Positions 1 through 7,303 of a stretch of DNA of 64,000 nt are shown one piece after another. A model generated the notes under the pieces. That model searched no databases. It was not told the DNA's origin and saw nothing but the letters and a program-made list of their open reading frames with translations. The DNA is taken from positions 2,356,001-2,420,000 of the forward strand of contig NZ_JAUSXT010000001.1 in the NCBI RefSeq assembly GCF_030816235.1, read 5' to 3'. How positions within the stretch are numbered: position 1 is the stretch's first letter; every line of letters begins with the position of its first letter. This DNA comes from Microbacterium sp. W4I4. GTDB lineage: Bacteria > Actinomycetota > Actinomycetes > Actinomycetales > Microbacteriaceae. The position numbers were made by a program, and so were the translations under genes.

Positions 1-149
1 CCCTGTGCGTGGGCGACCCGGGCGACGTTCAGTCCCTTGCCTCCGGCGCGTGCGACTCCGGCATCCGCTCGATGCGTGCTGCCGACGGCGAGCGATGCGA
101 CATGCCAGGTGAGGTCGAGTGCCGGGTTCGGCGTGACGGTGATGATCAT
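1..149 (-). CDS. PfkB-family sugar kinase, N-terminal part (runs off the left edge)
   Basis: The reverse strand from the ATG at 149 reads MIITVTPNPALDLTWHV and continues with a G-rich AGGKGLNVARV segment. This is the start of PfkB kinases of the 1-phosphofructokinase/tagatose-6-phosphate kinase (FruK/LacC) branch: the TPNPALD strand, then the GGKGxNVA sugar-binding loop. A GGCGGAG ribosome site lies about 7 bases upstream. Only 49 codons are in the window, so the ATP site and catalytic Asp cannot be seen. It is the third gene of a reverse-strand set after an SIS isomerase and a ROK kinase, which suggests a hexose- or amino-sugar-phosphate pathway. The exact substrate cannot be read from this fragment. 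Confidence 0.85.
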   Translation of the reverse strand, partial: MIITVTPNPALDLTWHVASLAVGSTHRADAGVARAGGKGLNVARVAHAQ

Positions 150-270
150 GCGCGCTCCGCCGGGTACGACTGCACGACACGGGCACGGATGCACGATCCA
201 TCGGCCGATCCGGTCGTGCGGGTGTTCCCGGATCGTGCAGCCGTGCCGACCGGAAGCCGGAACAGAGCGC

Positions 271-1254
271 TCATGACCGCGCCTCGCGCGCCAGCAGGGC
301 GGAGCCGAGGATGCCGGCGTTGCCGGACAGCTCGGCGGGGACCAGCGCCGGGATGCGGTGGAAGCTGAGCCGGTCGGCGAGCCGCAGACGCAGCTGATCG
401 AACAGGGCGCCGCCCGCGCGCGAGAGCCCGCCGCCGATCACGATGGCCTGCGGGGCGAGCACAGCCGTCAGCTGTGCGATCGACAGGGTCAGCGCGTCGA
501 GCGCCTCGTCCCAGATGCGCACCGCGACGCCATCACCACCGGCGGCGAGCGCGAGCACCTCATGGGCGCCCGCCACGGCCGTCCCGGTCGCCTCGGTGTA
601 ACGCCGCGAGATCGCACCGGCCGAGGCGACGGCCTCGAGGCATCCGCGCGCGCCGCAGGGGCACGGCCACTCCCCGATCGGAGAATGCCCGATCTCGCCG
701 GCATATCCGCCCGCCGTGTACGGCTTGCCACCGATCAGCAGCGACCCGGCGATTCCCGTGCCGATGATCAGCACCACGGCATCCGCATAGTCGCGCGCAC
801 CGCCGAGCACCCGCTCGGCCCAGCTGCCCGCCCGCACGTCGTGATCGAACGCGACCGGAAGACCGAAGCGCGCAGCCATCAGTTCGCGCATCGGCGCGTC
901 CCGCCAGCCCAGATTGCTGCTGAACACGGCGACGCCGGCATCGGCATCCACGATCCCGGGAACCACGAGCCCGACGGCTTCGGGCACGACCTCCGGATGC
1001 TCCGCGCGCAGCTGCTCTGCGAGTTCGGCCAGCCTGGCGATGAGCGCCCCCGCGGGGTCGCCGTCACCGGCCGGCGTGGGCGTGCGACGCAGCCCGATCG
1101 CCGTGCCGTCCGCGTCGAACAGCGCCGACTTGATGTCGGTTCCGCCCACGTCGAACGCCAGCACGGGCGCACCGCGGCCGATGGTCACGGCGCGGGCGAG
1201 CCGCTCACCGGAGGCGTCGGTGACGACGTCGGGGATGCTGTCGCGCTCGGGCAT
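271..1254 (-). CDS. ROK-family sugar kinase
   Basis: A 327-residue ROK protein, probably a cytoplasmic ATP-dependent glucose/N-acetylhexosamine-type kinase. The phosphate-binding DVGGTDIK motif is at residues 35-42. A GTGIAGSLLIGG glycine motif lies mid-protein, and the ROK zinc-site cysteines CPCGARGCLE are at 198-207. The ATG at 1254 follows a GGAG ribosome site; longer frames upstream are Arg/Pro-rich shadow sequence. It starts 23 bases after the SIS isomerase gene and precedes the PfkB kinase, so the three are likely co-transcribed. The substrate is not determined; N-acetylgalactosamine or another amino sugar would fit the neighbours (inference). Confidence 0.93.
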   Translation of the reverse strand: MPERDSIPDVVTDASGERLARAVTIGRGAPVLAFDVGGTDIKSALFDADGTAIGLRRTPTPAGDGDPAGALIARLAELAEQLRAEHPEVVPEAVGLVVPGIVDADAGVAVFSSNLGWRDAPMRELMAARFGLPVAFDHDVRAGSWAERVLGGARDYADAVVLIIGTGIAGSLLIGGKPYTAGGYAGEIGHSPIGEWPCPCGARGCLEAVASAGAISRRYTEATGTAVAGAHEVLALAAGGDGVAVRIWDEALDALTLSIAQLTAVLAPQAIVIGGGLSRAGGALFDQLRLRLADRLSFHRIPALVPAELSGNAGILGSALLAREARS

Positions 1255-1277
1255 GGCGGTCGTCTCCGTCGTCGGTG

Positions 1278-2171
1278 TCAGTCGGAAAGGATCACGGAAC
1301 GGGTCAGGTTGCGCGGCTGGTCGGGGTCGAGGCCCTTGCCGACCGCGCGATCCAGGGCGACGCGGTGCAGGCGCACGAGGTCGGCCATCGGATCGACCGG
1401 GTGCTGCACGAAGCGTGCGCCGGTGGCGGCGACCTGTGCCTGGAGCCCTTCGGGCGCGGTGCCGAACTGCCAGGTGATGCGGCCGGGTGCGGCGATCGCG
1501 ATCGGGCCGTGGCGGTACTCCATCGAGCTGTACGACTCGGTCCACGACTGCGACGACTCCCGCATCTTCAGCGCCGCCTCGTGAGCGAGGCCGATGGTCC
1601 AGCCCAGCCCGAGGAAGGAGTACTGCTCGGCCGCGCCGAGCTCCGCCTCGTCCGTGCCGTCGAGCACGGCCTGCGCGTCGGCGATGGCCGGGTCGAGGTC
1701 CTCGCCCAGCGAGGCGCGGAACAGGGCGAGCGCCGTGGTCGCGAAGCGGGTCTGCACGACCGACTGCTCATCGGCGAACGGCAGCGCGATGACGGTGTCC
1801 GCCAGGTCGACGAGGGGCGAGGTGTCGTCGCCGAGAACCGCGATGACGGGGGTGGTGCCCTTGACGCGCTCGGTCAGCTCGAGCACCTCGGTGGTCGTGC
1901 CGGAGCGGGTGAGGGCGACGATCGCGTCGTAGCCGCGATCGGAGGGAACCTCGGATGCCGTGAACGCATCGGTCTCACCGTGGCCGGCCGCCTCGCGCAG
2001 CGCGGCGTAGGACTGGGCCATGAACCAGGAGGTTCCGCAGCCGACGACGGCGATGCGGGCACCGGATGCCGGCAGCAGTGCCTGCTCGGCCCGCATCCCG
2101 GCGGCACGGGCCCAGGTCTCGGGCTGTGAGGTGAGTTCCGCGCGCATGTGCGCGCCGGCGGCGTTGGTCAT
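1278..2171 (-). CDS. SIS-domain sugar-phosphate isomerase/deaminase (AgaS/GlmS-like)
   Basis: 297 residues with two SIS domains, like the isomerase half of GlmS and the AgaS/FrlB deaminases. Visible signatures are VVGCGTSWFMAQ near the N-terminus, SRSGTTTE-type SIS residues in LTRSGTTTEVLEL, and a C-terminal SYSSMEYRHGP segment that typically lines the sugar-phosphate site. The ATG at 2171 is chosen because CGGGAG sits about 7 bases upstream; a TTG seven codons earlier has no ribosome site. Expected role: deamination/isomerisation of an amino-sugar 6-phosphate. It is the promoter-proximal gene of the operon. An 8-bp inverted repeat 25 bases upstream probably controls it. Confidence 0.88.
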   Translation of the reverse strand: MTNAAGAHMRAELTSQPETWARAAGMRAEQALLPASGARIAVVGCGTSWFMAQSYAALREAAGHGETDAFTASEVPSDRGYDAIVALTRSGTTTEVLELTERVKGTTPVIAVLGDDTSPLVDLADTVIALPFADEQSVVQTRFATTALALFRASLGEDLDPAIADAQAVLDGTDEAELGAAEQYSFLGLGWTIGLAHEAALKMRESSQSWTESYSSMEYRHGPIAIAAPGRITWQFGTAPEGLQAQVAATGARFVQHPVDPMADLVRLHRVALDRAVGKGLDPDQPRNLTRSVILSD

Positions 2172-2195
2172 GTCCGACTCCCGTTTATGCAAGTT

Positions 2196-2225
2196 TGTGA
2201 TCGTTTTATGAATGTACCGATCACA
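2196..2225. promoter_or_regulatory. Probable operator of the SIS/ROK/PfkB operon
   Basis: A perfect inverted repeat, TGTGATCG at 2196-2203 and CGATCACA at 2218-2225, with a 14-base A/T-rich spacer. It ends 25 bases before the SIS isomerase start, where a repressor site would sit. No regulator gene for it is visible in the window. DeoR or GntR family control is plausible but unproven. Confidence 0.55.
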
Positions 2226-2272
2226 TTATCGCATCCGATGGTGTGGACTGTCGAGGCGGCCGCGCGCGAAAC

Positions 2273-2339
2273 GCAGGAGATCGCAGGAAACACAGGAGCG
2301 GATGCTGAGCTTCCTCCTGCATTTCGTGCGATCTCCTGC
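2273..2339. repeat. Intergenic inverted repeat (13-bp perfect arms)
   Basis: GCAGGAGATCGCA at 2273-2285 is matched exactly by its complement at 2327-2339, with a 41-base loop. The loop contains further AGGAG/CTCCT matches that can pair with each other. It lies between the start of the sugar operon and the end of the chorismate mutase gene. The GGAGATCGCA core recurs in related form at 24801-24883. Confidence 0.8.
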
Positions 2340-2384
2340 AGGCCATGAGCACGATCGCCGTCGAGGTGGAGCGGGCGCGGAGGC

Positions 2385-2681
2385 TCAGCGCCCCTCGGCG
2401 GCCTCGGTGTGGTGGCGGATGACCTCGGCGACCACGAAGTTGAACCACTTCTCGGCGAACTCGGGATCGAGGTGCGCCTCTTCGGCGAGCGCGCGCAGAC
2501 GCGCGACCTGCTGCTCCTCCCGACCGGGGTCGGATGCCGGCATCTCGTGCTCGGCTTTGAGGTACCCGACCTGCTGGGTGGCGCGGAAGCGCTCGGCCAG
2601 CATGAAGATCAGGGCGGCGTCGATGTTGTCGATGCTGGCACGCAGGCGCAGCAGCTCGGCGCGGGCGTCATCTGCGGACAT
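2385..2681 (-). CDS. Chorismate mutase, AroQ class
   Basis: 98 residues, the size of a stand-alone AroQ chorismate mutase (chorismate to prephenate, Phe/Tyr synthesis). The sequence is the expected all-helical type: LLRLRASIDNIDAALIFMLAERF, followed by the VGYLKAEHEMPASDPGREEQQ region with the usual Arg, Lys, Asp and Arg-Glu active-site positions. The ATG at 2681 follows a strong GAGGAGG-type site. It is transcribed away from the permease at 2741, so the 59-base gap holds two divergent starts. It lies alone, not in an aro operon. Confidence 0.9.
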   Translation of the reverse strand: MSADDARAELLRLRASIDNIDAALIFMLAERFRATQQVGYLKAEHEMPASDPGREEQQVARLRALAEEAHLDPEFAEKWFNFVVAEVIRHHTEAAEGR

Positions 2682-2727
2682 GATCCTCCTCGGAGTGGGA
2701 CATCCTCGACGATACCGAAGAGCGCAA

Positions 2728-2733
2728 TAGAGT
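2728..2733 (+). promoter_or_regulatory. Leaderless promoter -10 box (AI-2E permease)
   Basis: TAGAGT lies 7 bases before the ATG at 2741, the spacing of leaderless actinobacterial transcripts. An alternative GTG start at 2732 would overlap this box. Confidence 0.55.
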
Positions 2734-2740
2734 GATCCGC

Positions 2741-3919
2741 ATGAGCGCCGACGAATCCTCGAACACCGAGCACGAGTCCGACGTCGACGACGCCGACAGC
2801 ACCCTCGAGAATCCCGGAGTGGTGGCAACCGTCCATCCGGTCATCGAGTCGCCGACACCCAGCCGATCTTTCTGGGCACGCATCGACAAGCCTTTCACGG
2901 TCGGCTTCCTGGTGACGATCGGCGGCTTGGCCGCCATCCTCCTGGCGATCACGCTGACGAGCCTGTCCACGGTGCTCATCTACATCGCCTTCGCTCTGTT
3001 CGCCGCCCTCGGCCTGGATCCGGCCGTGCGCTTCCTGGAGCGTCGGGGCCTCTCCCGCGGGCTCAGCGTGCTCAGCGTGATCCTGGGCCTGGTGATCGTG
3101 CTCGCGCTCATCCTGCTGATGATCGTGCCGGTCGTGGTCGAGCAGATCACGTCGTTCGTGAAGTCCGTCCCGGGCCTGATCACCGACTTCATGCACAGCG
3201 ACATCTACGCCGTGCTCGAGAAGCAGTTCGGCGATCAGTTCGAGCAGCTCGTCGAGGATGCCCAGAAGTTCCTCACCGACGGCAAGACCTGGCAGGTGAT
3301 CGGCGGCGGTGCGCTGCAGGTGGGCAGCTCGATCGCCACCGGCATCTCGGGCTTCATCGTGGTGCTGGTGCTGACGCTGTACTTCGTCGCGGGTCTTCCC
3401 GCCATGAAGACCGCACTGCTGCGCTTCGCCCCGGCGCGCGATCGTGCGCGTGCCGGCAGCATCACCGACCAGATCACGGACTCGGTCGGCGGCTACGTGC
3501 AGGGCATGGTGATCCTGGCTTTCGCGAACGCGATCGTCGCGCTGATCCTCTACCTGGTGCTCGGTCTGCCGTTCCCGCCGCTGATGGCGACGGTGGCGTT
3601 CCTGGTCACCCTGATCCCGCTGGTCGGCTCGGTGCTGTTCTGGGCCATCGGCTCGGTGATCGCGCTGTTCGCGGACCCGCTGCACGCGCTGCTGTTCGCC
3701 GTCATCTACCTGGTCTACATGCAGGTGGAGGCGTACGTCCTCACCCCGCGGGTGATGAACAAGGCCGTGTCGGTGCCAGGGGCCCTGGTGGTCATCGGCG
3801 CTCTGGCCGGTGGCACGCTGCTGGGTCTGCTGGGTGCGCTGGTGGCCGTGCCGGTCACCGCGTCGATCCTCATCATCATCAACCAGGTGTGGCTGCCCCG
3901 CCAGGACGCTCGGGTCTGA
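2741..3919 (+). CDS. AI-2E family transporter (PerM/YdiK-like)
   Basis: 392-residue integral membrane protein. Residues 1-45 are acidic and probably disordered (EHESDVDDADST). They are followed by two membrane segments, a long amphipathic soluble stretch (SVPGLITDFMHSDIYAVLEKQF) and further membrane segments, ending with GALVVIGALAGGTLLGLLGALVAVPV, a hallmark C-terminal segment of this family (PF01594). Members export small molecules or act as Na+/H+ antiporters; the substrate here is unknown. A GTG three codons earlier is possible, but the TAGAGT box 7 bases before the ATG favours this start. It converges on the osmoprotectant importer operon. Confidence 0.88.
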   Translation: MSADESSNTEHESDVDDADSTLENPGVVATVHPVIESPTPSRSFWARIDKPFTVGFLVTIGGLAAILLAITLTSLSTVLIYIAFALFAALGLDPAVRFLERRGLSRGLSVLSVILGLVIVLALILLMIVPVVVEQITSFVKSVPGLITDFMHSDIYAVLEKQFGDQFEQLVEDAQKFLTDGKTWQVIGGGALQVGSSIATGISGFIVVLVLTLYFVAGLPAMKTALLRFAPARDRARAGSITDQITDSVGGYVQGMVILAFANAIVALILYLVLGLPFPPLMATVAFLVTLIPLVGSVLFWAIGSVIALFADPLHALLFAVIYLVYMQVEAYVLTPRVMNKAVSVPGALVVIGALAGGTLLGLLGALVAVPVTASILIIINQVWLPRQDARV

Positions 3920-3943
3920 GCGCCCCGGCGGAAGCGAGGGGAC

Positions 3944-4870
3944 TCAGACGAGCCCCTTGTCCTTCAGCCACTTCGCGGCGATGTCCTTCGCCGAGGCCTG
4001 GTCGACGGTCGACTGCACGTTCATGGAGACGAGGTCGTCGGCGCTGAGCGCGGCGCTGATCGGGTCGATCACCTTCGCGATCTTGTCGGCGAGGTCGCTG
4101 GATGCGATCGGCACGACGTTCGAGGCGAGGATCATGTTCTCGGGGTCCTTCAACGCCACGATGTCCTCGGTCTTGAACGCGGGCGCGGCCGTGTAGATGT
4201 CGGCCACCTGGATCTGACCGGCCAGCAGCGACTCCAGGGTGCTCTCACCTGTGGCGGAGAAGCCCAGGTCGACGCCGTAGACATCCTTCGCCCCGGCCGG
4301 GCCGTACGGCCGCTGCTCCAGTTCGGGCGCACCGCCCAGCACCGGCTTGGTGGTCAGCTTGGAGAGGTCCGCGATCGAGGTCAGGCCGTTCTCGTCGGCG
4401 AACTTCTTCGTGACGGTGTAGGTGTCCTGGTCGCTCGCCTGCGCGTAGTCGAGCGCGGTCAGACCCTCGGGCAGCGCCTTCTGCAGCGCGGCGTAGACGT
4501 CGTCGGGGCTGGTCGCCGTGGCGGACTTGTCGAGGTACTCGAGCAGGTTGCCCGTGTACTCCGGGAACAGGTTGATCGCGCCGGACTCCACCTCGGGCAT
4601 GTACGCGTCGCGCTGACCGACGTTGAACTTGCGCTCGACGGTGAAGCCGTCGTTCTCGAGTGCCTGGGCGTAGATCTCCGCGACGATCTCGTTGGAGTAG
4701 TAGGCCTGCGATCCGACGACGACGGTGTCGGAGCCGCTGTCACCGCCTGCGGTGCTGCTGGTGGTCGGCTCCTCGAGCGGGTTGCTGCTGCTGCAGCCGG
4801 CGAGCGCGAGGGTCGCGACGAGCGCGGCCCCGGCCACGAGGGCGAGTCGGGACTTCCGTGCGGTGAACAT
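3944..4870 (-). CDS. Osmoprotectant (glycine betaine/choline-type) ABC transporter, substrate-binding lipoprotein
   Basis: 308 residues. It begins with a lipoprotein signal peptide (basic MFTARKSRLALVAGAALVA, lipobox LALAGC) and a Ser/Thr/Gly linker. The OpuAC/ProX-type binding domain (PF04069) follows, with VVVGSQAYYSNEIVAEIYAQ, a SGAINLFPEYTGNLLEYL segment and a second lobe around SLLAGQIQVADIYTAAP. The lipobox cysteine would anchor it to the outer face of the membrane. The ATG at 4870 has a GAGAGG site; the longer frame upstream is out-of-context Pro-rich sequence. It is the last gene of the importer operon, 28 bases after the second permease gene. Confidence 0.92.
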   Translation of the reverse strand: MFTARKSRLALVAGAALVATLALAGCSSSNPLEEPTTSSTAGGDSGSDTVVVGSQAYYSNEIVAEIYAQALENDGFTVERKFNVGQRDAYMPEVESGAINLFPEYTGNLLEYLDKSATATSPDDVYAALQKALPEGLTALDYAQASDQDTYTVTKKFADENGLTSIADLSKLTTKPVLGGAPELEQRPYGPAGAKDVYGVDLGFSATGESTLESLLAGQIQVADIYTAAPAFKTEDIVALKDPENMILASNVVPIASSDLADKIAKVIDPISAALSADDLVSMNVQSTVDQASAKDIAAKWLKDKGLV

Positions 4871-4898
4871 GATGTGCCTCTCTGGTGGGGTTGGGGGG

Positions 4899-5636
4899 TC
4901 AGGCGACGGCGGCCGCGGCGCGGCGCGAGCCGCGTCGTTCACCGGAGTCGGAGTCGGATGCCGGATCGGAGGAGCGGATGCCGGCGGGGACGACTGAACG
5001 CTGCAGGGCGGCCAGCAGCAGGTCGACGATCAGGGCGAGCACCGCCACGAGCAGGGCACCGGCCAGCACCTGATCGAACCGGCGCAGCGGGATGCCCTGG
5101 ATGATCGGCCAGCCGAGTCCGCCGAGATTGACGTAGGCCGCGATGGTGACGGTGGCGATGACCTGCAGCAGGGCCGAGCGGATGCCGCCGACCAGCAGCG
5201 GCATGCCGAGCGGGAGCTCCACCTTGGTGAAGATCTGCCATTCGGTCATCCCGACTGCACGCGCCGAATCGATGGTGCGCCGGTCGATGGCTTCGAAGCC
5301 GGTGTAGGCCCCGGCCAGCAGGGAGGGGATCGCCAGCAGCACGAACGTGATGACGGCGGCCAGGGGCGTCTGCAGCACGCCGAGGAGCAGTACGAGCAGC
5401 ACCAGGAGGCCGAAGGACGGCACGGCGCGGGCGGCACCGGAGACGGCGACGGCGATCTCTCGCCCCTTGCCGGTGTGGCCGATCAGCCAGCCCGCGGGCA
5501 GGGCGATCGCGGCGGCCACGGCGACGGAGATCACCGTGTACAGCAGGTGCTGTCCGAGCAGGAGGGGCAGGGCGTACTGGCCCTGCAGCCGCTCGGGGGA
5601 GAACAGCCAGGCCAGCGCATCGGCGAAGAGATTCAT
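4899..5636 (-). CDS. Osmoprotectant ABC transporter permease (second)
   Basis: 245-residue inner-membrane permease (BPD_transp_1 fold) with about five or six hydrophobic segments. The EAA loop is visible as RTIDSARAVGMTEWQIFTKV followed by ELPLGMPLLVGGIRSALLQV. The C-terminus is a Ser/Asp/Arg-rich tail. The ATG overlaps the end of the preceding permease gene by four bases (ATGA), indicating translational coupling. It pairs with the permease at 5633-6325 to form the membrane channel. Confidence 0.92.
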   Translation of the reverse strand: MNLFADALAWLFSPERLQGQYALPLLLGQHLLYTVISVAVAAAIALPAGWLIGHTGKGREIAVAVSGAARAVPSFGLLVLLVLLLGVLQTPLAAVITFVLLAIPSLLAGAYTGFEAIDRRTIDSARAVGMTEWQIFTKVELPLGMPLLVGGIRSALLQVIATVTIAAYVNLGGLGWPIIQGIPLRRFDQVLAGALLVAVLALIVDLLLAALQRSVVPAGIRSSDPASDSDSGERRGSRRAAAAVA

Positions 5637-6325
5637 GCGGCCGACCTCACGATCGCGCGCTTCGAGGCGGTGCTCTTCGAGCGGCTCAGCGCTCCCGCGC
5701 GCGCCCACGGCATCAGCATCCGCCCGGCGAGGACGAGCAGCAGATCGATGACGAGCGCGATCACGACGACCGCGACGACTCCGGCGAGCACCTCGACGAT
5801 GATGCGCCGCTGCAGGCCATTGGTGAACAGGTAGCCGAGGTTGGTGACGCCGATCAGGATGCCGACGGTCGCGAGCGAGATCGTGCTGACCGCTGCGACC
5901 CGGAGTCCTGCGAGGATGACGGGACCGGCCAGCGGCAACTCGACGGTGAAGAAGCGGCGCGGGGCGGCGTAGCCCATCGCGGTGGCGGCCTGGCGGACGC
6001 CTGGGTCGACCGAGTCCAGCCCGTCGGCGACGGCGCGCACCAGGATCGCGATGGCGTAGATGGTCAGCGCGATCATGAGGTTCGGCTCGTCTGTGGCCGA
6101 GTAACCGAAGACCGCGGGCATGAGGATCAGCAGCGCCAGCGACGGGATCGTGTAGAGCAGCCCGGTGAGCACGATCACGGGGCCGCGCACCAGCCGGTAC
6201 CGCCATGCCACCCAGCCCAGCGGGATCGACAGCAGCAGGCCCACCACGATCGGGATCGCACTCTGACGCAGATGCACGAGTGTGAGCTGGAGGATGAGGT
6301 CCAGGTTGTCGCCGACCCAGTTCAC
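5633..6325 (-). CDS. Osmoprotectant ABC transporter permease (first)
   Basis: 230-residue permease of the ProW/OpuAB type. Hydrophobic segments include IPIVVGLLLSIPLGWVAW and VIVLTGLLYTIPSLALLILM. The cytoplasmic EAA loop, which contacts the ATPase, reads VRQAATAMGYAAPRRFFTV followed by ELPLAGPVILAGLRVA. Both ends overlap neighbouring genes by four bases (ATPase upstream, second permease downstream), so the operon is tightly coupled. The short basic C-tail (SRSKSTASKRAIVRSAA) is of unknown use. Confidence 0.92.
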   Translation of the reverse strand: MNWVGDNLDLILQLTLVHLRQSAIPIVVGLLLSIPLGWVAWRYRLVRGPVIVLTGLLYTIPSLALLILMPAVFGYSATDEPNLMIALTIYAIAILVRAVADGLDSVDPGVRQAATAMGYAAPRRFFTVELPLAGPVILAGLRVAAVSTISLATVGILIGVTNLGYLFTNGLQRRIIVEVLAGVVAVVVIALVIDLLLVLAGRMLMPWARAGALSRSKSTASKRAIVRSAA

Positions 6326-7155
6326 GTCGCGCCCTCACCGCCGGGGGTGTGCAGAACGCCCTGGGTCCGCCCCTCGGAGTCGACGACCACGGTGCCGTGC
6401 GACGTCTGCTTGAGGGAGAGTGCACGCCGGCCGCGCTCGGTGCCGATGAACGCCTCGACGAAGGCATCCGCCGGGTTCTCGATGATCTCGCTCGGGCTGC
6501 CGACCTGCACGACGCGAGCACCCTTGTCGAGGATGACCACCTGGTCGCCCAGCAGGAACGCCTCGTCGATGTCGTGCGTGACGAACACCACGGTCTTGTC
6601 GAGCTCGCGCTGCAGACGGATAAGCTCCTGCTGCAGATCGGCCCGCACGATGGGGTCGACGGCCCCGAAGGGCTCGTCCATCAGCAGGATGTTCGGGTCG
6701 GCCGCGAGCCCTCGAGCCACTCCGACGCGCTGCTGCTGGCCACCGGAGAGCTGGTTGGGGTAGCGGTCCGCCAGGTCGCGGTCGAGGCCGACGGTGTCGA
6801 GCAGCTCGCGCGCGCGGCCGTGTGCCTCGCGTCGGGCGACGCCGTTCAGGCGCAGCACTGTGGCGACGTTGTCGATGACGGTGAAGTGCGGCATGAGGCC
6901 GGAGTTCTGCATCACGTACCCGATGCGGCGGCGCAGCTGCACCGGATCGCCGTCCAGCACGCTCTCGCCGTCGATCGCGATGGTGCCCGAGGTGGGGTCC
7001 ACCATGCGATTGATCATGCGCAGCAGCGTCGTCTTGCCGCTGCCGGATGACCCGACGAACACCGTCGTCCTGCGTGATGGGAGCACCAGACTGAAGTCCT
7101 CGACGGCTGCCGTGCCGTCGGGGAAGCGTTTCGAGACCGAGCTGAACTCGATCAT
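6322..7155 (-). CDS. Osmoprotectant ABC transporter ATP-binding protein
   Basis: 277 residues with all ABC motifs: Walker A GSSGSGKTT, Q-loop YVMQNSGLMPHFT, signature LSGGQQQRVGVARGL, Walker B ILLMDEPFGAVDP and switch His in VFVTHD. It powers import by the two permeases and the binding lipoprotein downstream. The C-terminal tail after the ATPase core is only about 40 residues, so the paired CBS domains of many ProV/OpuAA proteins are missing or reduced. The ATG at 7155 lacks a strong ribosome site. Its first base is the last base of the stop codon of an upstream 19-codon ORF, so initiation probably depends on coupling. Confidence 0.93.
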   Translation of the reverse strand: MIEFSSVSKRFPDGTAAVEDFSLVLPSRRTTVFVGSSGSGKTTLLRMINRMVDPTSGTIAIDGESVLDGDPVQLRRRIGYVMQNSGLMPHFTVIDNVATVLRLNGVARREAHGRARELLDTVGLDRDLADRYPNQLSGGQQQRVGVARGLAADPNILLMDEPFGAVDPIVRADLQQELIRLQRELDKTVVFVTHDIDEAFLLGDQVVILDKGARVVQVGSPSEIIENPADAFVEAFIGTERGRRALSLKQTSHGTVVVDSEGRTQGVLHTPGGEGAT

Positions 7156-7214
7156 CAGCTGATCGCGGTCCTGTCGACCTCGGCGATCACGGTTCCTGCG
7201 AGTACAGCTCTCAT
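7155..7214 (-). CDS. 19-residue coupled mini-ORF resembling a DUF427 N-terminus
   Basis: The ATG at 7214 has a consensus AGGAGG about 6 bases upstream and reads MRAVLAGTVIAEVDRTAIS, then TGA. The stop overlaps the ATPase ATG by one base (TGATG). The peptide resembles the first strand of DUF427 proteins (MxAxxxGTVIAExxD pattern, from memory of the family), so it may be a decayed gene start now serving as a translational leader. The alternative is a genuine short leader peptide with coincidental similarity. The ribosome site is much better than the ATPase gene's own. Confidence 0.5.
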   Translation of the reverse strand: MRAVLAGTVIAEVDRTAIS

Positions 7215-7303
7215 GCACGTACCTCCTGGCATCTCTTCGAGCGTAGGTGACACCTCCGACAACGGGAATCAATCGCAGAAACTTCCCGGGTCGGCCGAAT
7301 GCG

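Noticed and set aside
9..368. Forward frames at the left edge
   Set aside because: The reverse strand carries a clear PfkB-kinase start and the ROK gene end; the forward frames have no motifs.
2172..2192. TTG start seven codons upstream for the SIS isomerase
   Set aside because: It has no ribosome site, while the ATG at 2171 has CGGGAG at a good distance.
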